Part shown: positions 33,503-41,899 of the stretch, one piece after another | How positions within the stretch are numbered: position 1 is the first letter of the stretch | Layout: each line of letters begins with the position of its first letter | Assembly (NCBI RefSeq): GCF_000373645.1 | Contig: NZ_KB892035.1 | Span: forward strand, 186,001 to 250,000 | Reading direction: 5' to 3' | DNA length: 64,000 nt | Source of the DNA: Streptomyces sp. ATexAB-D23 | GTDB lineage: Bacteria > Actinomycetota > Actinomycetes > Streptomycetales > Streptomycetaceae | Notes under the pieces: model-generated | Databases searched by the model: none | The model's input: the letters and a program-made list of their open reading frames with translations, nothing else | What the model was told of the DNA's origin: nothing | Translations under genes and position numbers: made by a program

Positions 33503-33838
33503 ATGGCGTCACTGATGGAGTTCACCACGGACAGCGGGGCGACGGTGACGGTGGAGGTCGACCGTCACGCGCCCGGTGCGCAGTTGGTGGCGCGCGACGG
33601 GCATCACGCCCTGGCGCGGGCCGGGCGCACCTTCGACAGCGCGCTTGAGGGCATCAGGTCGGCCGCCGAGTCGGCGCTCAACGTGTTCCGGGACGGGGCG
33701 CTGAAGCCGGACGGGGTGGAGCTGGAGTTCGGCGTGAAGATCACCTCGGAGGCCGGAGCGGTGATCGCGAAGAGCGCCCTGGAGGGACATCTGACGGTGA
33801 AGCTGTCCTGGTCGCCGGGGGCGCGGGACAGGCCCTAG
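33503..33838 (+). CDS. CU044_2847 family (Trypco1) protein
   Basis: A 111-residue single-domain protein: MEFTTDSGATVTVEVD, then RAGRTFDSALEGIRSAAESALNVF, and VELEFGVKITSEAGAVIAKSALEGHLTVKLSW. This is the trypsin-co-occurring domain 1, found near or fused to trypsin-like proteases and NTPases in predicted bacterial conflict systems. No protease or NTPase gene is adjacent here, so it is an orphan copy. It is divergent from the AraC gene. Confidence 0.78.
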   Translation: MASLMEFTTDSGATVTVEVDRHAPGAQLVARDGHHALARAGRTFDSALEGIRSAAESALNVFRDGALKPDGVELEFGVKITSEAGAVIAKSALEGHLTVKLSWSPGARDRP

Positions 33839-33865
33839 CCGCCGGGGCCCGCCGCCGGCCGAGCC

Positions 33866-35056
33866 TCACTCGTCGTGGGGGTGCGGCTTGTCCGCGTCCT
33901 TGTCGCGGCCGGGCTGGAGCCGGGACTTCACGTCGTCCGGCGGCAGGAACCGCGACCAGCGCTCGGGGAACTCGGACGGCATGTACGGGCTGTCGCCCAC
34001 ATCGCCCTCCTCGTCGTCCTCGTCGTCGTCCTCGTCGTAGTCCTGCGGTCCGCCGTGCCAGCTCTCCGCCTGGGTGCGGGCCACGAACTCGGCGGCCTGG
34101 GCGGCGCGCACCCGGTCGTTCGCGGCGCGGGCGGCGGCCGTCGCGACCGAGGGCCAGACCCGGTCGATGGCCGCGTTCACCGCGGCGCCCACCAGCACCG
34201 CGAACGCGGAGACGCCGATCCACAGCAGCACGGCGATGGGGGCGGCGAGCGATCCGTAGATCGTGGGGCCCTCGACCGTACTGGTGAGGTAGATCCGCAG
34301 CAGGAAGCTGCCGACCACCCACATCGCGAGCGCCACCAGGGCGCCCGGCATGTCCTCGATCCACGGCGAACGCACCGGCACGGACACGTGGTAGAGGGTG
34401 GTGAGGAAGGCGACCGACAGCAGTATCACCAGGGGCCAGTACAGGACGGCGATGACCTCGGTGCCCCACGGTATGAGCTCGACGACCCGGTCGGGACCGA
34501 CCACGAGCAGCGGCAGGACCACCGCGCCGAGCAGCAGCGCCACCACGTACAGCAGGAAGGCGAGCATCCGGGTCTTGACGATGCCGCGCTGGCCGTCGAG
34601 CCCGTACATCACGGTGATCGTGTCGATGAAGACGTTGACCGCGCGGGAGCCGGACCACAGGGCGATGGCGAAGCCGATGGAGATGACGTCCGGCCGGGCG
34701 CCGGTGGTGACGTCCGACAGGAGCGGTTTGGCGAAGTCGTTGACGCCGCGCTCGGAGAGCATGGTGTGCGCGGCGCTGAGGATGTTGCGCTCGATGGAGG
34801 CGACCGTGGTGGTGCTGGTCCACTCGTCGACGTAGCCCAGCAGGCCGATCAGGCCGAGGAGCAGCGGGGGCAGGGACAGCAGGGTGAAGAACGCCGCCTC
34901 GGCGGCGAGTCCCAGGATGCGGTACTCCATGCACGAGTTGACCGTGTCCTTGAGCAACTGCCAGGCGAGCTGCCGCTTGGATACGTTGCGGTAGAGCACT
35001 CGGGCCCGGTGGAGCCGGCCCGGTGGCCGCTCGGGTGTTTCGTTTGCTGCCTGCAC
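33866..35056 (-). CDS. YihY/BrkB family membrane protein
   Basis: A 396-residue membrane protein with six predicted helices and the YihY signatures AAEAAFFTLLSLPPLLLGLIG and YGSLAAPIAVLLWIGVSAFAVLVGAAVNAA. The family's function is not settled; it was once mistaken for RNase BN. The C-terminal cytoplasmic tail is strongly acidic (about 345-360, mostly Asp and Glu) and ends in a charged, His-containing stretch. GTG start. Confidence 0.88.
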   Translation of the reverse strand: MQAANETPERPPGRLHRARVLYRNVSKRQLAWQLLKDTVNSCMEYRILGLAAEAAFFTLLSLPPLLLGLIGLLGYVDEWTSTTTVASIERNILSAAHTMLSERGVNDFAKPLLSDVTTGARPDVISIGFAIALWSGSRAVNVFIDTITVMYGLDGQRGIVKTRMLAFLLYVVALLLGAVVLPLLVVGPDRVVELIPWGTEVIAVLYWPLVILLSVAFLTTLYHVSVPVRSPWIEDMPGALVALAMWVVGSFLLRIYLTSTVEGPTIYGSLAAPIAVLLWIGVSAFAVLVGAAVNAAIDRVWPSVATAAARAANDRVRAAQAAEFVARTQAESWHGGPQDYDEDDDEDDEEGDVGDSPYMPSEFPERWSRFLPPDDVKSRLQPGRDKDADKPHPHDE

Positions 35057-35073
35057 GTCCTTACCGTATCGGC

Positions 35074-36711
35074 ATGGCAGCCACCACCCACACCGTGTCC
35101 AACCAGCCCCCTCCCCTTCTCGGCTACGACGTCTTCGGCGCGGACCGGGTGCTCGGCGAGGCCGTGGAACGCCATCTTCCGGCCGGGGTGCTGGACGAGG
35201 CCAGGGAGGGGCTGGCGCGGCTCGGGCAGTCCGCGGGCTCGGCCCAGGCGGCGTCCTGGGGGGCGCAGGCCAACGAGAACCCGCCGGTCCTGCGCACGCA
35301 CGACCGGTACGGACACCGCGTCGACGAGGTGGAGTTCCACCCGGCCTGGCACCGGCTGCTCGGCCATGGCGTCGGCGCGGGTCTGACCGCTGCCTGGGAC
35401 CGGCCGGGCGGGCATGTGCGCCGGGCGGCGGGCTTCCTCGTGTGGACGCAGGCCGAGGCGGGGCACGGCTGCCCGCTGTCGATGACGCACGCCGCGGTGC
35501 CGGCCCTGCGCGCCGAGCCCGAGGTGGCCGCCGAGTGGGAGCCGCTGCTGACCTCGCGGGTCTACGAGCGGGGGCTGCGGCCGGCCGGGCGGAAGGCAGG
35601 GGCGCTGCTGGGCATGGCGATGACGGAGAAGCAGGGCGGCTCCGACGTACGGGCGGGTACGACGCGCGCCGAGCCGCTGGCCGGCGAGGGCGAGTATCTG
35701 CTGACCGGGCACAAGTGGTTCTGCTCGGCCCCGATGTCCGACGGTTTCCTGGTGCTGGCGCAGGCCCCGGACGGGCCGACCTGCTTCCTGCTGCCCCGGG
35801 TGCTGCCGGACGGCACGCGCAATCCGTTCGCGATCCAGCGGCTCAAGGACAAGCTGGGCAACCGGTCGAACGCCTCGGCCGAGGTCGAGTTCGACGGGAC
35901 GTGGGCGCGCCGGATCGGTGAGGAGGGGCGCGGGGTGCGCACGGTCATCGGCATGGTGGCGGCGACCCGGCTGGACTGTGTGACGGGTTCGGCGGCGCTG
36001 ATGCGGCAGGCGGTGGCGCAGGCGGTGCACCACACGACGTACCGCTCCGCGTTCGGCGGGCCGCTCGTGGAGAAGCCGCTGATGCGCAATGTGCTGGCCG
36101 ATCTGGCGCTGGAGTCGGAGGCGGCGACCGTGCTGGCGATGCGGCTCGCGGCGGCGTACGACGAAGGGGGCGAGAGCGAGTCGGCGTTCCTGCGGATCGC
36201 GGTGCCGGCGGCGAAGTACTGGGTGACCAAGCGGTGCGCGTCCGTGGTGGGCGAGGCGCTGGAGTGCCTGGGCGGCAACGGCTACGTGGAGGAGTCGGGC
36301 ATGCCCCGGCTGCTGCGCGAGGCGCCGCTCAACTCGATCTGGGAGGGTTCGGGGAACGTCCAGGCGCTGGACGTGCTGCGGGCGTTGCGGCGCGAACCGC
36401 TCGCGCTGAACGCGTTCCTCCGGGAGGTGGGGCGGGCCCGGGGCGCCGATCACCGGCTCGACGCGGCGATCAGGGACCTGCTGACGGAGCTGGCCGATCT
36501 GGCGGGGATCGAGGCGCGGGCCCGCCGGGTGGTGGAGCGCGTCGCGCTGGTGCTCCAGGGCTCGCTGCTGGTGCGCTGGGCGCCGCCGGAGGTGGCGGAC
36601 GCGTTCTGCGCTTCGCGCCTGGGCGGGGACGGGGGCGCCGCGTTCGGGACGCTGCCGCACACCCTGGATCTGGCGTCGGTGGTGGAGCGGGCCCGGCCGG
36701 TGGAGCACTGA
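35074..36711 (+). CDS. AidB-like acyl-CoA dehydrogenase family protein
   Basis: A 545-residue flavoprotein of the acyl-CoA dehydrogenase fold. Features are MTEKQGGSDVRAGTT and LTGHKWFCSAPMSDGFLVLAQ (FAD-binding middle domain), and LECLGGNGYVEESGMPRLLREAPLNSIWEGSGNV near the C-terminal domain. These match the AidB branch linked to the alkylation response in E. coli. The Ada-AlkA gene lies 34 kb away. The ATG is close to a -10-like TACCGT, suggesting leaderless initiation; it is divergent from the YihY gene with only 17 bases between the starts. Confidence 0.88.
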   Translation: MAATTHTVSNQPPPLLGYDVFGADRVLGEAVERHLPAGVLDEAREGLARLGQSAGSAQAASWGAQANENPPVLRTHDRYGHRVDEVEFHPAWHRLLGHGVGAGLTAAWDRPGGHVRRAAGFLVWTQAEAGHGCPLSMTHAAVPALRAEPEVAAEWEPLLTSRVYERGLRPAGRKAGALLGMAMTEKQGGSDVRAGTTRAEPLAGEGEYLLTGHKWFCSAPMSDGFLVLAQAPDGPTCFLLPRVLPDGTRNPFAIQRLKDKLGNRSNASAEVEFDGTWARRIGEEGRGVRTVIGMVAATRLDCVTGSAALMRQAVAQAVHHTTYRSAFGGPLVEKPLMRNVLADLALESEAATVLAMRLAAAYDEGGESESAFLRIAVPAAKYWVTKRCASVVGEALECLGGNGYVEESGMPRLLREAPLNSIWEGSGNVQALDVLRALRREPLALNAFLREVGRARGADHRLDAAIRDLLTELADLAGIEARARRVVERVALVLQGSLLVRWAPPEVADAFCASRLGGDGGAAFGTLPHTLDLASVVERARPVEH

Positions 36712-36725
36712 CCGGGGGCAGCGAC

Positions 36726-36761
36726 GGGGGGTGATGCTGCGCCGACACGGCACCACCCCCC
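36726..36761 (+). terminator. Hairpin after the acyl-CoA dehydrogenase gene
   Basis: Eight-bp stem (GGGGGGTG at 36726-36733 with 36754-36761) extended by imperfect pairing, 15 bases after the stop codon. Confidence 0.55.
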
Positions 36762-36854
36762 ATGCTGTACACACCGGACTTGGGGGCCGGAGCCCCGCCG
36801 TGCGGTGTACCGCCACTCTTGTACGGGCCCGGGGCCCTCGCCAGAGTTGCAGAG

Positions 36855-36864
36855 GGTTGCAACC
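36855..36864. promoter_or_regulatory. Palindrome GGTTGCAACC upstream of the GAF regulator
   Basis: Perfect 10-bp palindrome, preceded 10 bp upstream by a second GTTGCA, about 95 bases before the regulator start. Possible operator or autoregulatory site. Confidence 0.35.
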
Positions 36865-36958
36865 ATTGTGTGGAGTTGCGGTATCGGGGGTCCTGTGACG
36901 GCAGGATGAGGGCGCGGCCCCGCGAATGGGCCGGCCACGGGTGTGAGGGGGAACCGGC

Positions 36959-38239
36959 GTGGAGACGACTCCGGTCGATGTGGTGCGGCTGACGGCCCAG
37001 GAGACCGCGCAGACCAGGCGCCTGGTGCACCGGGCCCGGGAGGCGCGGATGGCGGGCGACCGGATGCCCGCGACGCCCCGGGCCGAGATCGGGGCGTCCT
37101 GGGACCGGGTGCTGCGCAGCGGCATCGATCCCGAGCAGACGACGCAGAGCCGGCTGCTGGAGGCGGACGAGATCGAGCACCGGCGCCGTAGTTCGGCGCT
37201 GGGCGAGGTGATGCCGCTGCTCAGCGACGGGCTGGCGAGCATCGCGGACGCCTCGCAGCAGATCATGGTGGTCACCGATGTGGAGGGCCGGGTGCTGTGG
37301 CGCCAGGGCAACACGGGGGTGCTGCGCCGGGCCGACGGCATCTGTCTCGCGGAGGGCGCCGCGTGGTCGGAGGAGAGCACCGGGACCAACGCGATCGGTA
37401 CGGCGCTGGCCTCGCGCGCCCCGGTGCGGGTGCACTCGGCGGAGCACTTCGTGCGCAGTCTGCACGGCTGGACGTGCGCCGCCGCACCGGTCCGTGATCC
37501 GCGGGACGGCCGGCTGATGGGGATCGTCGACATCAGCGGCCCCGCCTCCACGTTCCACCCGGCGACGCTGGCCCTGGTGGGTTCGGTGGCCCGGCTGGCC
37601 GAGAGCGAGATCCGGGTGCGGCATCTGGAGGCGATCGACCGGCTGCGTTCGGTGGCCGCGCCGGTCCTGTGCCGGCTGGGCGGGCGGGCGCTGGCGGTGG
37701 ACGCCCACGGCTGGACGGCGGCGGTGACGGGGATGCCTCCGGTGGACCGGCTGCCGTTGCCGAAGTCGCTGGAGCCGGGGCGGGTGTGGCTGCCGTCGCT
37801 CGGCATGTGCCGGGTGGAGCCGCTGGCGGGCGGCTGGCTGGTGCAGGTGGCGGACGGGGCGATGGACAGCCCGCCGCGCCGGGTGGTGCTCGATCTGAGC
37901 CGGCCGCGCACGCTGGCGGTGAATGTGGTGAGCCCGGTGGGGACGTGGACGCAGCGGCTCTCCCCGCGCCACGCCGAGCTGCTGTACGCGCTGGCGGTGC
38001 GGCGCGAGGGCCGTACGGCGTCGGAGCTGGCGCAGGACCTCTTCGGTGACGCGACCAGGACGGTGACGGTGCGGGCGGAGATCTCGCGGCTGCGGCGCCA
38101 TCTCGCCGAGGTGCTGGCGCACCGCCCGTACCGGTTCGGCGAGGGCGTCGAGGTGGAGGTGATCCATCCGGAGGACCCGGCGGATCTGCTGCCGCGTTCG
38201 AAGGCCCCGGTGGTCGTGGCGGGGCGCGGCACCCCCTGA
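36959..38239 (+). CDS. GAF-domain transcriptional regulator (AcoR-like sensor, no AAA+ domain)
   Basis: A 426-residue regulator. The N-terminal 70 residues resemble the start of AcoR-type activators (RREIGASWDRVLRSGIDPEQ-like segment). A GAF domain follows (about 85-215: DASQQIMVVTDVEGRVLWRQG, SEESTGTNAIGTAL, HGWTCAAAPVRDPRDGRLMGIVDISG). The last 80 residues carry a helix-turn-helix (RTASELAQDLFGDATRTVTVRAEISRLRRHL). The sigma-54 AAA+ domain of true AcoR proteins is missing, as expected in an organism lacking sigma-54. The GTG start has GAGGGGG upstream. Confidence 0.82.
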   Translation: METTPVDVVRLTAQETAQTRRLVHRAREARMAGDRMPATPRAEIGASWDRVLRSGIDPEQTTQSRLLEADEIEHRRRSSALGEVMPLLSDGLASIADASQQIMVVTDVEGRVLWRQGNTGVLRRADGICLAEGAAWSEESTGTNAIGTALASRAPVRVHSAEHFVRSLHGWTCAAAPVRDPRDGRLMGIVDISGPASTFHPATLALVGSVARLAESEIRVRHLEAIDRLRSVAAPVLCRLGGRALAVDAHGWTAAVTGMPPVDRLPLPKSLEPGRVWLPSLGMCRVEPLAGGWLVQVADGAMDSPPRRVVLDLSRPRTLAVNVVSPVGTWTQRLSPRHAELLYALAVRREGRTASELAQDLFGDATRTVTVRAEISRLRRHLAEVLAHRPYRFGEGVEVEVIHPEDPADLLPRSKAPVVVAGRGTP

Positions 38240-38330
38240 GCGGGGGTGGTGTCCGCGCAGGTCCCGGGTGCCGGCGGCGGTGCGGGACCCGGCTTGGGCG
38301 CGGGCGGCGGGGCATGGTTGTCTGGCAGCC

Positions 38331-38939
38331 ATGAGCAATCCCGTACGCCCCGCAGGCCCCGCCGTCGACGAGGTGACCATCTGGTCGCTGGAGCAGACCT
38401 CGCCCGGGGATCTGCGGCCGTCAGCCGTGCCGGACGCGGACGTCCGGATCGTACGGTCCGGGGTGCCGCTGCCCGAGTTCAGCCGTTTCCTGTACACGGC
38501 GGTCGGCGGTGACGTCCGGTGGACGGACCGGCTGTCGATGTCGTACGCGCAGTGGCAGGAGGTCCTGGACCGGCCGGGTGCGGAGACCTGGGTGGCGTAC
38601 GCGAACGGGACCCCGGCCGGCTACATCGAACTGGACCCGCAGGACGACGGCGTGGTCGAGATCATGTACTTCGGGCTGATCCCGGCCTTCCGGGGCCGGC
38701 GGATCGGTGGTCATCTGCTGTCGTACGGCACGGCCCGCGCCTGGGACCTGGCCGAGCGGTGGCCGGGGCGGCCCGCGACGAAGCGGGTGTGGCTGCACAC
38801 CTGCTCGAAGGACGGTCCACACGCGATGGACAACTATCTGCGGCGCGGCTTCCGGCTCTTCGACACCCGCACGGAACTGGAGGAACCGGTGACGACGCCC
38901 GGTCCCTGGCCCGGCTCGGGCCGCGAGCTGCTTCCGTAG
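38331..38939 (+). CDS. GNAT family N-acetyltransferase
   Basis: A 202-residue acetyltransferase. The core is WVAYANGTPAGYIELDPQDDGVVEIMYFGLIPAFRGRRIGGHLLSYGTARAWDL, with the acetyl-CoA-binding R-G-R-R-I-G-G loop, and the C-terminal HTCSKDGPHAMDNYLRRGFRLF. The substrate is unknown. It starts at an ATG without clear Shine-Dalgarno and is followed by a strong hairpin. Confidence 0.86.
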   Translation: MSNPVRPAGPAVDEVTIWSLEQTSPGDLRPSAVPDADVRIVRSGVPLPEFSRFLYTAVGGDVRWTDRLSMSYAQWQEVLDRPGAETWVAYANGTPAGYIELDPQDDGVVEIMYFGLIPAFRGRRIGGHLLSYGTARAWDLAERWPGRPATKRVWLHTCSKDGPHAMDNYLRRGFRLFDTRTELEEPVTTPGPWPGSGRELLP

Positions 38940-38976
38940 CAATTCCCCATGCTTGTCCGGTTTTACGCTCCACCCC

Positions 38977-39004
38977 GGCGCCCGTCACTCGCGTGACGGG
39001 CGCC
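38977..39004 (+). terminator. Terminator after the GNAT gene
   Basis: Perfect 12-bp stem (GGCGCCCGTCAC at 38977-38988 with 38993-39004) and a 4-base loop, 38 bases after the stop. Confidence 0.82.
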
Positions 39005-39088
39005 ACATCGTCTCACGCACCGGGACAGTCTCGTCCACATCATGGATAGTGGTGGACTGCTCGGAGATCCCCATGACACGCTTCCGTC

Positions 39089-39172
39089 ATGTCCGGAACT
39101 GGAATTGCCTTGGTGAGTCGACGCCACGTCGACCTCGGCCGCATGTCCAGCGCCATCTGTCCGGTGAGCTGA
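39089..39172 (+). CDS. Leader peptide of the sulfate assimilation operon (27 aa)
   Basis: Short reading frame ATG to TGA beginning MSGTGIALVSRRHVDLGRMS and ending SAICPVS. The block RRHVDLGRMSSAIC is a recurrent small-peptide signature upstream of sulfur-metabolism genes in Streptomyces. It stops 117 bases before the sulfite reductase ATG. A single cysteine codon near the end suggests it could sense cysteinyl-tRNA or another sulfur signal during translation. A 5-bp inverted repeat, TCCAC-N13-GTGGA, at about 39028-39050 may be an operator. Confidence 0.72.
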   Translation: MSGTGIALVSRRHVDLGRMSSAICPVS

Positions 39173-39289
39173 GAGTCCCAGCACCGCCGAGATCCCCCTT
39201 TGCTTCAGTTCAGCCCTGCGCACCGCCGCGCCAGACGCGAGTGTGCAGTTCAGAGCCGCCCTCCTGCAGTCCCGAAGGACGTATTTGCC

Positions 39290-40987
39290 ATGGCCTCCAG
39301 CCCGGAGAAGACCGCTACCGCGACGCCCCGCCGCAAGGTCGGGCGCCATCGTGGTGAGGGCCAGTGGGCCATGGGACACCACACGCCCCTCAACGGGAAC
39401 GAGCAGCTCAAGAAGGACGACGACAGTCTCAATGTGCGGACACGCATTGAGACGATCTACTCCAAGCGCGGATTCGACTCGATCGACCCCAACGACCTGC
39501 GCGGACGCATGCGCTGGTGGGGGCTGTACACCCAGCGCAAGCCCGGGATCGACGGCGGCAAGACCGGGGCCCTGGAGCCGGAGGAGCTTGAGGACAAGTT
39601 CTTCATGATGCGCACCCGCATCGACGGCGGCCGTCTGACGACCGCTCAACTGCGCGCCATCGGTGAGGTGTCACAGCAGTACGCCCGCGGTTCCGCCGAC
39701 ATCACCGACCGGCAGAACGTGCAGATGCACTGGGTGCGGATCGAGGACGTGCCCGCGATCTGGGAGAAACTGGAGGCCGTCGGGCTCTCCACCACCGAGG
39801 CGTGCGGCGACTGCCCGCGCACGATGATCGGTTCGCCGGTGGCGGGGATCGCCGCCGACGAGATCATCGACGGCACCCCGGCCCTGGAGGAGATCCACGC
39901 CCGCCACATCGGCAGCAAGGAATTCTCCAACCTGCCCCGCAAGTTCAAGACCGCCATCTCCGGCTCCCCCGTGCAGGACGTCGTCCACGAGATCAACGAC
40001 ATCTCGTTCGTCGGCGTCGTGCACCCCGAGCACGGCCCCGGCTTCGACCTCTGGGTCGGCGGCGGGCTCTCCACCAACCCCCGGCTGGCCGAACGGCTCG
40101 GTGCCTGGGTGCCGTTGGACGAGGTCCCCGACGTCTGGGCGGCGGTCACCAGCCTCTTCCGCGACTACGGCTACCGGCGGCTGCGCAACCGCGCCCGGCT
40201 GAAGTTCCTGGTCGCCGACTGGGGTGTCGCCAAGTTCCGCCAGGTGCTGGAGGACGAGTTCCTGCGGCGCCCGCTGCTCGACGGCCCCGCCCCCGAAGAG
40301 CCGGTCTCGCGCTGGCGCGACCACGTCGGGGTGCACCCGCAGCGCGACGGCCGGTTCTACGTGGGCTTCGCCCCGCGTGTCGGGCGGCTGGACGGCGCCA
40401 CCCTCACCAAGATCGCCGAGCTGGCCGAGGAGCACGGCTCCCACCGGGTGCGGACCACGGTGGAGCAGAAGATGATCATCCTCGACGTGGAGCAGGACCG
40501 CGTCGACTCGCTCTCCGCCGGCCTGGAGGCGCTGGGTCTCCAGGTCAAGCCCTCGACGTTCCGGCGGGGCACGATGGCCTGCACCGGCATCGAGTTCTGC
40601 AAGCTGGCGATCGTCGACACCAAGGGCCGCGGCGCCTCCCTCATCGAGGAACTGGAGCGCAGGCTCCCGGACTTCGACGAGCCGCTCACCATCAACATCA
40701 ACGGCTGCCCCAACGCATGCGCCCGCATCCAGACGGCGGACATCGGCCTCAAGGGCCAGCTCATGCTCGACGCCGACGGGAACTCGGTCGAGGGCTTCCA
40801 GGTGCACCTCGGCGGGGCGCTCGGGCTGGACGCCGGATTCGGCCGCAAGGTGCGCGGACTGAAGGTCACGTCCGAGGAGCTGCCCGACTACGTCGAGCGG
40901 GTCATCGGCCGCTACCTGGAGGAGCGCGAGGAGAACGAGCGCTTCGCCACCTGGGCGGCCCGCGCCAGTGCGGAGTCCCTGTCATGA
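39290..40987 (+). CDS. sir: Ferredoxin-dependent sulfite reductase
   Basis: A 565-residue siroheme/4Fe-4S enzyme reducing sulfite to sulfide with six electrons. Two ferredoxin-like and two catalytic repeats are present; the cluster and siroheme cysteines are C431, C437, C473 and C477 (CTGIEFC and NGCPNAC). ARGSADITDRQNVQMHW is typical of the actinobacterial SirA/NirA type. The ATG has GAAGGAC upstream. First structural gene of the operon; its siroheme is probably made with the chelatase encoded at 47806-48564. Confidence 0.95.
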   Translation: MASSPEKTATATPRRKVGRHRGEGQWAMGHHTPLNGNEQLKKDDDSLNVRTRIETIYSKRGFDSIDPNDLRGRMRWWGLYTQRKPGIDGGKTGALEPEELEDKFFMMRTRIDGGRLTTAQLRAIGEVSQQYARGSADITDRQNVQMHWVRIEDVPAIWEKLEAVGLSTTEACGDCPRTMIGSPVAGIAADEIIDGTPALEEIHARHIGSKEFSNLPRKFKTAISGSPVQDVVHEINDISFVGVVHPEHGPGFDLWVGGGLSTNPRLAERLGAWVPLDEVPDVWAAVTSLFRDYGYRRLRNRARLKFLVADWGVAKFRQVLEDEFLRRPLLDGPAPEEPVSRWRDHVGVHPQRDGRFYVGFAPRVGRLDGATLTKIAELAEEHGSHRVRTTVEQKMIILDVEQDRVDSLSAGLEALGLQVKPSTFRRGTMACTGIEFCKLAIVDTKGRGASLIEELERRLPDFDEPLTININGCPNACARIQTADIGLKGQLMLDADGNSVEGFQVHLGGALGLDAGFGRKVRGLKVTSEELPDYVERVIGRYLEEREENERFATWAARASAESLS

Positions 40988-41163
40988 GCGAGCGCGCCGC
41001 GCCCTTCCACTGCCCCTACTGCGGCGACGAGGACCTGCGCCCGCACGAGGCGGGGCACGGGGCATGGGAATGCGCCTCCTGCAACCGCGCGTTCCAGCTG
41101 AAGTTCCTGGGGCTGCTGAGCCGGGGACTGAAGTCCAACGACGCGGGAGGGGACGGAATATGA
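40984..41163 (+). CDS. Small zinc-ribbon protein between sulfite reductase and cysH
   Basis: A 59-residue protein with two CxxC pairs (C10/C13 in CPYC and C30/C33 in CASC), spaced as in a rubredoxin-like zinc ribbon, then RAFQLKFLGLLSRGL. It overlaps the upstream and downstream genes by ATGA at both ends, so it is translated as part of the operon. Function is unknown; an electron-transfer or assembly role beside the reductases is plausible. Confidence 0.82.
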   Translation: MSERAAPFHCPYCGDEDLRPHEAGHGAWECASCNRAFQLKFLGLLSRGLKSNDAGGDGI

Positions 41164-41876
41164 CGGTCGATCAGGAAATCGGCACGCTCACCGACGAGAC
41201 CCTGAGGGAACTCGCCGAGCGGGCCGGACGCGAGCTGGAGGACGCCTCCGCGTCCGACATCCTCCGGTGGGCGACCGAGACGTTCGGGACCCGGTTCTGC
41301 GTCACCTCCTCCATGGAGGACGCGGTCGTCGCCCACCTCGCCTCCCGGGTGCGGCCCGGGGTCGATGTGGTGTTCCTCGACACCGGCTACCACTTCGAGG
41401 AGACCATCGGGACCCGGGACGCGGTGGACGCCGTGATGGACGTCAACGTCATCACGCTGACCCCGCGCCGGACCGTGGCCGAGCAGGACGCCGAGTACGG
41501 GCCGAAGCTGCACGACCGCGACCCCGACCTCTGCTGCAAGCTGCGCAAGGTCCAGCCGCTGGAGGAGGGCCTGACCTCGTACACGGCCTGGGCGACCGGG
41601 CTGCGCCGCGACGAGTCCCCCACCCGGGCGAACACCCCCGTCGTCGGCTGGGACGAGAAGCGGCGCAAGGTGAAGGTCTCACCGATCGCCCGCTGGACCC
41701 AGGACGACGTCGACGCGTACGTCGCCGAGCACGGTGTGCTCACCAACCCGCTGCTGATGGACGGTTACGCCTCCGTGGGCTGCGCGCCCTGCACCCGCCG
41801 GGTGCTGGAGGGCGAGGACGCGCGGGCCGGACGCTGGGCCGGACGCGGCAAGACCGAGTGCGGGTTGCACGGCTGA
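41160..41876 (+). CDS. cysH: Adenylyl-sulfate (APS) reductase
   Basis: A 238-residue reductase producing sulfite from APS. SSMEDAVVAHLA is the nucleotide-binding SXXDS-like loop; the 4Fe-4S cysteine set C125, C126, C208 and C211 marks APS rather than PAPS specificity; and the C-terminal ECGLHG holds the catalytic C234. Coupled to the zinc-ribbon gene by ATGA. Confidence 0.95.
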   Translation: MTVDQEIGTLTDETLRELAERAGRELEDASASDILRWATETFGTRFCVTSSMEDAVVAHLASRVRPGVDVVFLDTGYHFEETIGTRDAVDAVMDVNVITLTPRRTVAEQDAEYGPKLHDRDPDLCCKLRKVQPLEEGLTSYTAWATGLRRDESPTRANTPVVGWDEKRRKVKVSPIARWTQDDVDAYVAEHGVLTNPLLMDGYASVGCAPCTRRVLEGEDARAGRWAGRGKTECGLHG

Positions 41877-41899
41877 TGACGACTGATCAGGAGACTTCG

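Noticed and set aside
36959..38239. True sigma-54-dependent activator
   Set aside because: There is no Walker A/GAFTGA-containing AAA+ domain between the GAF and helix-turn-helix regions.
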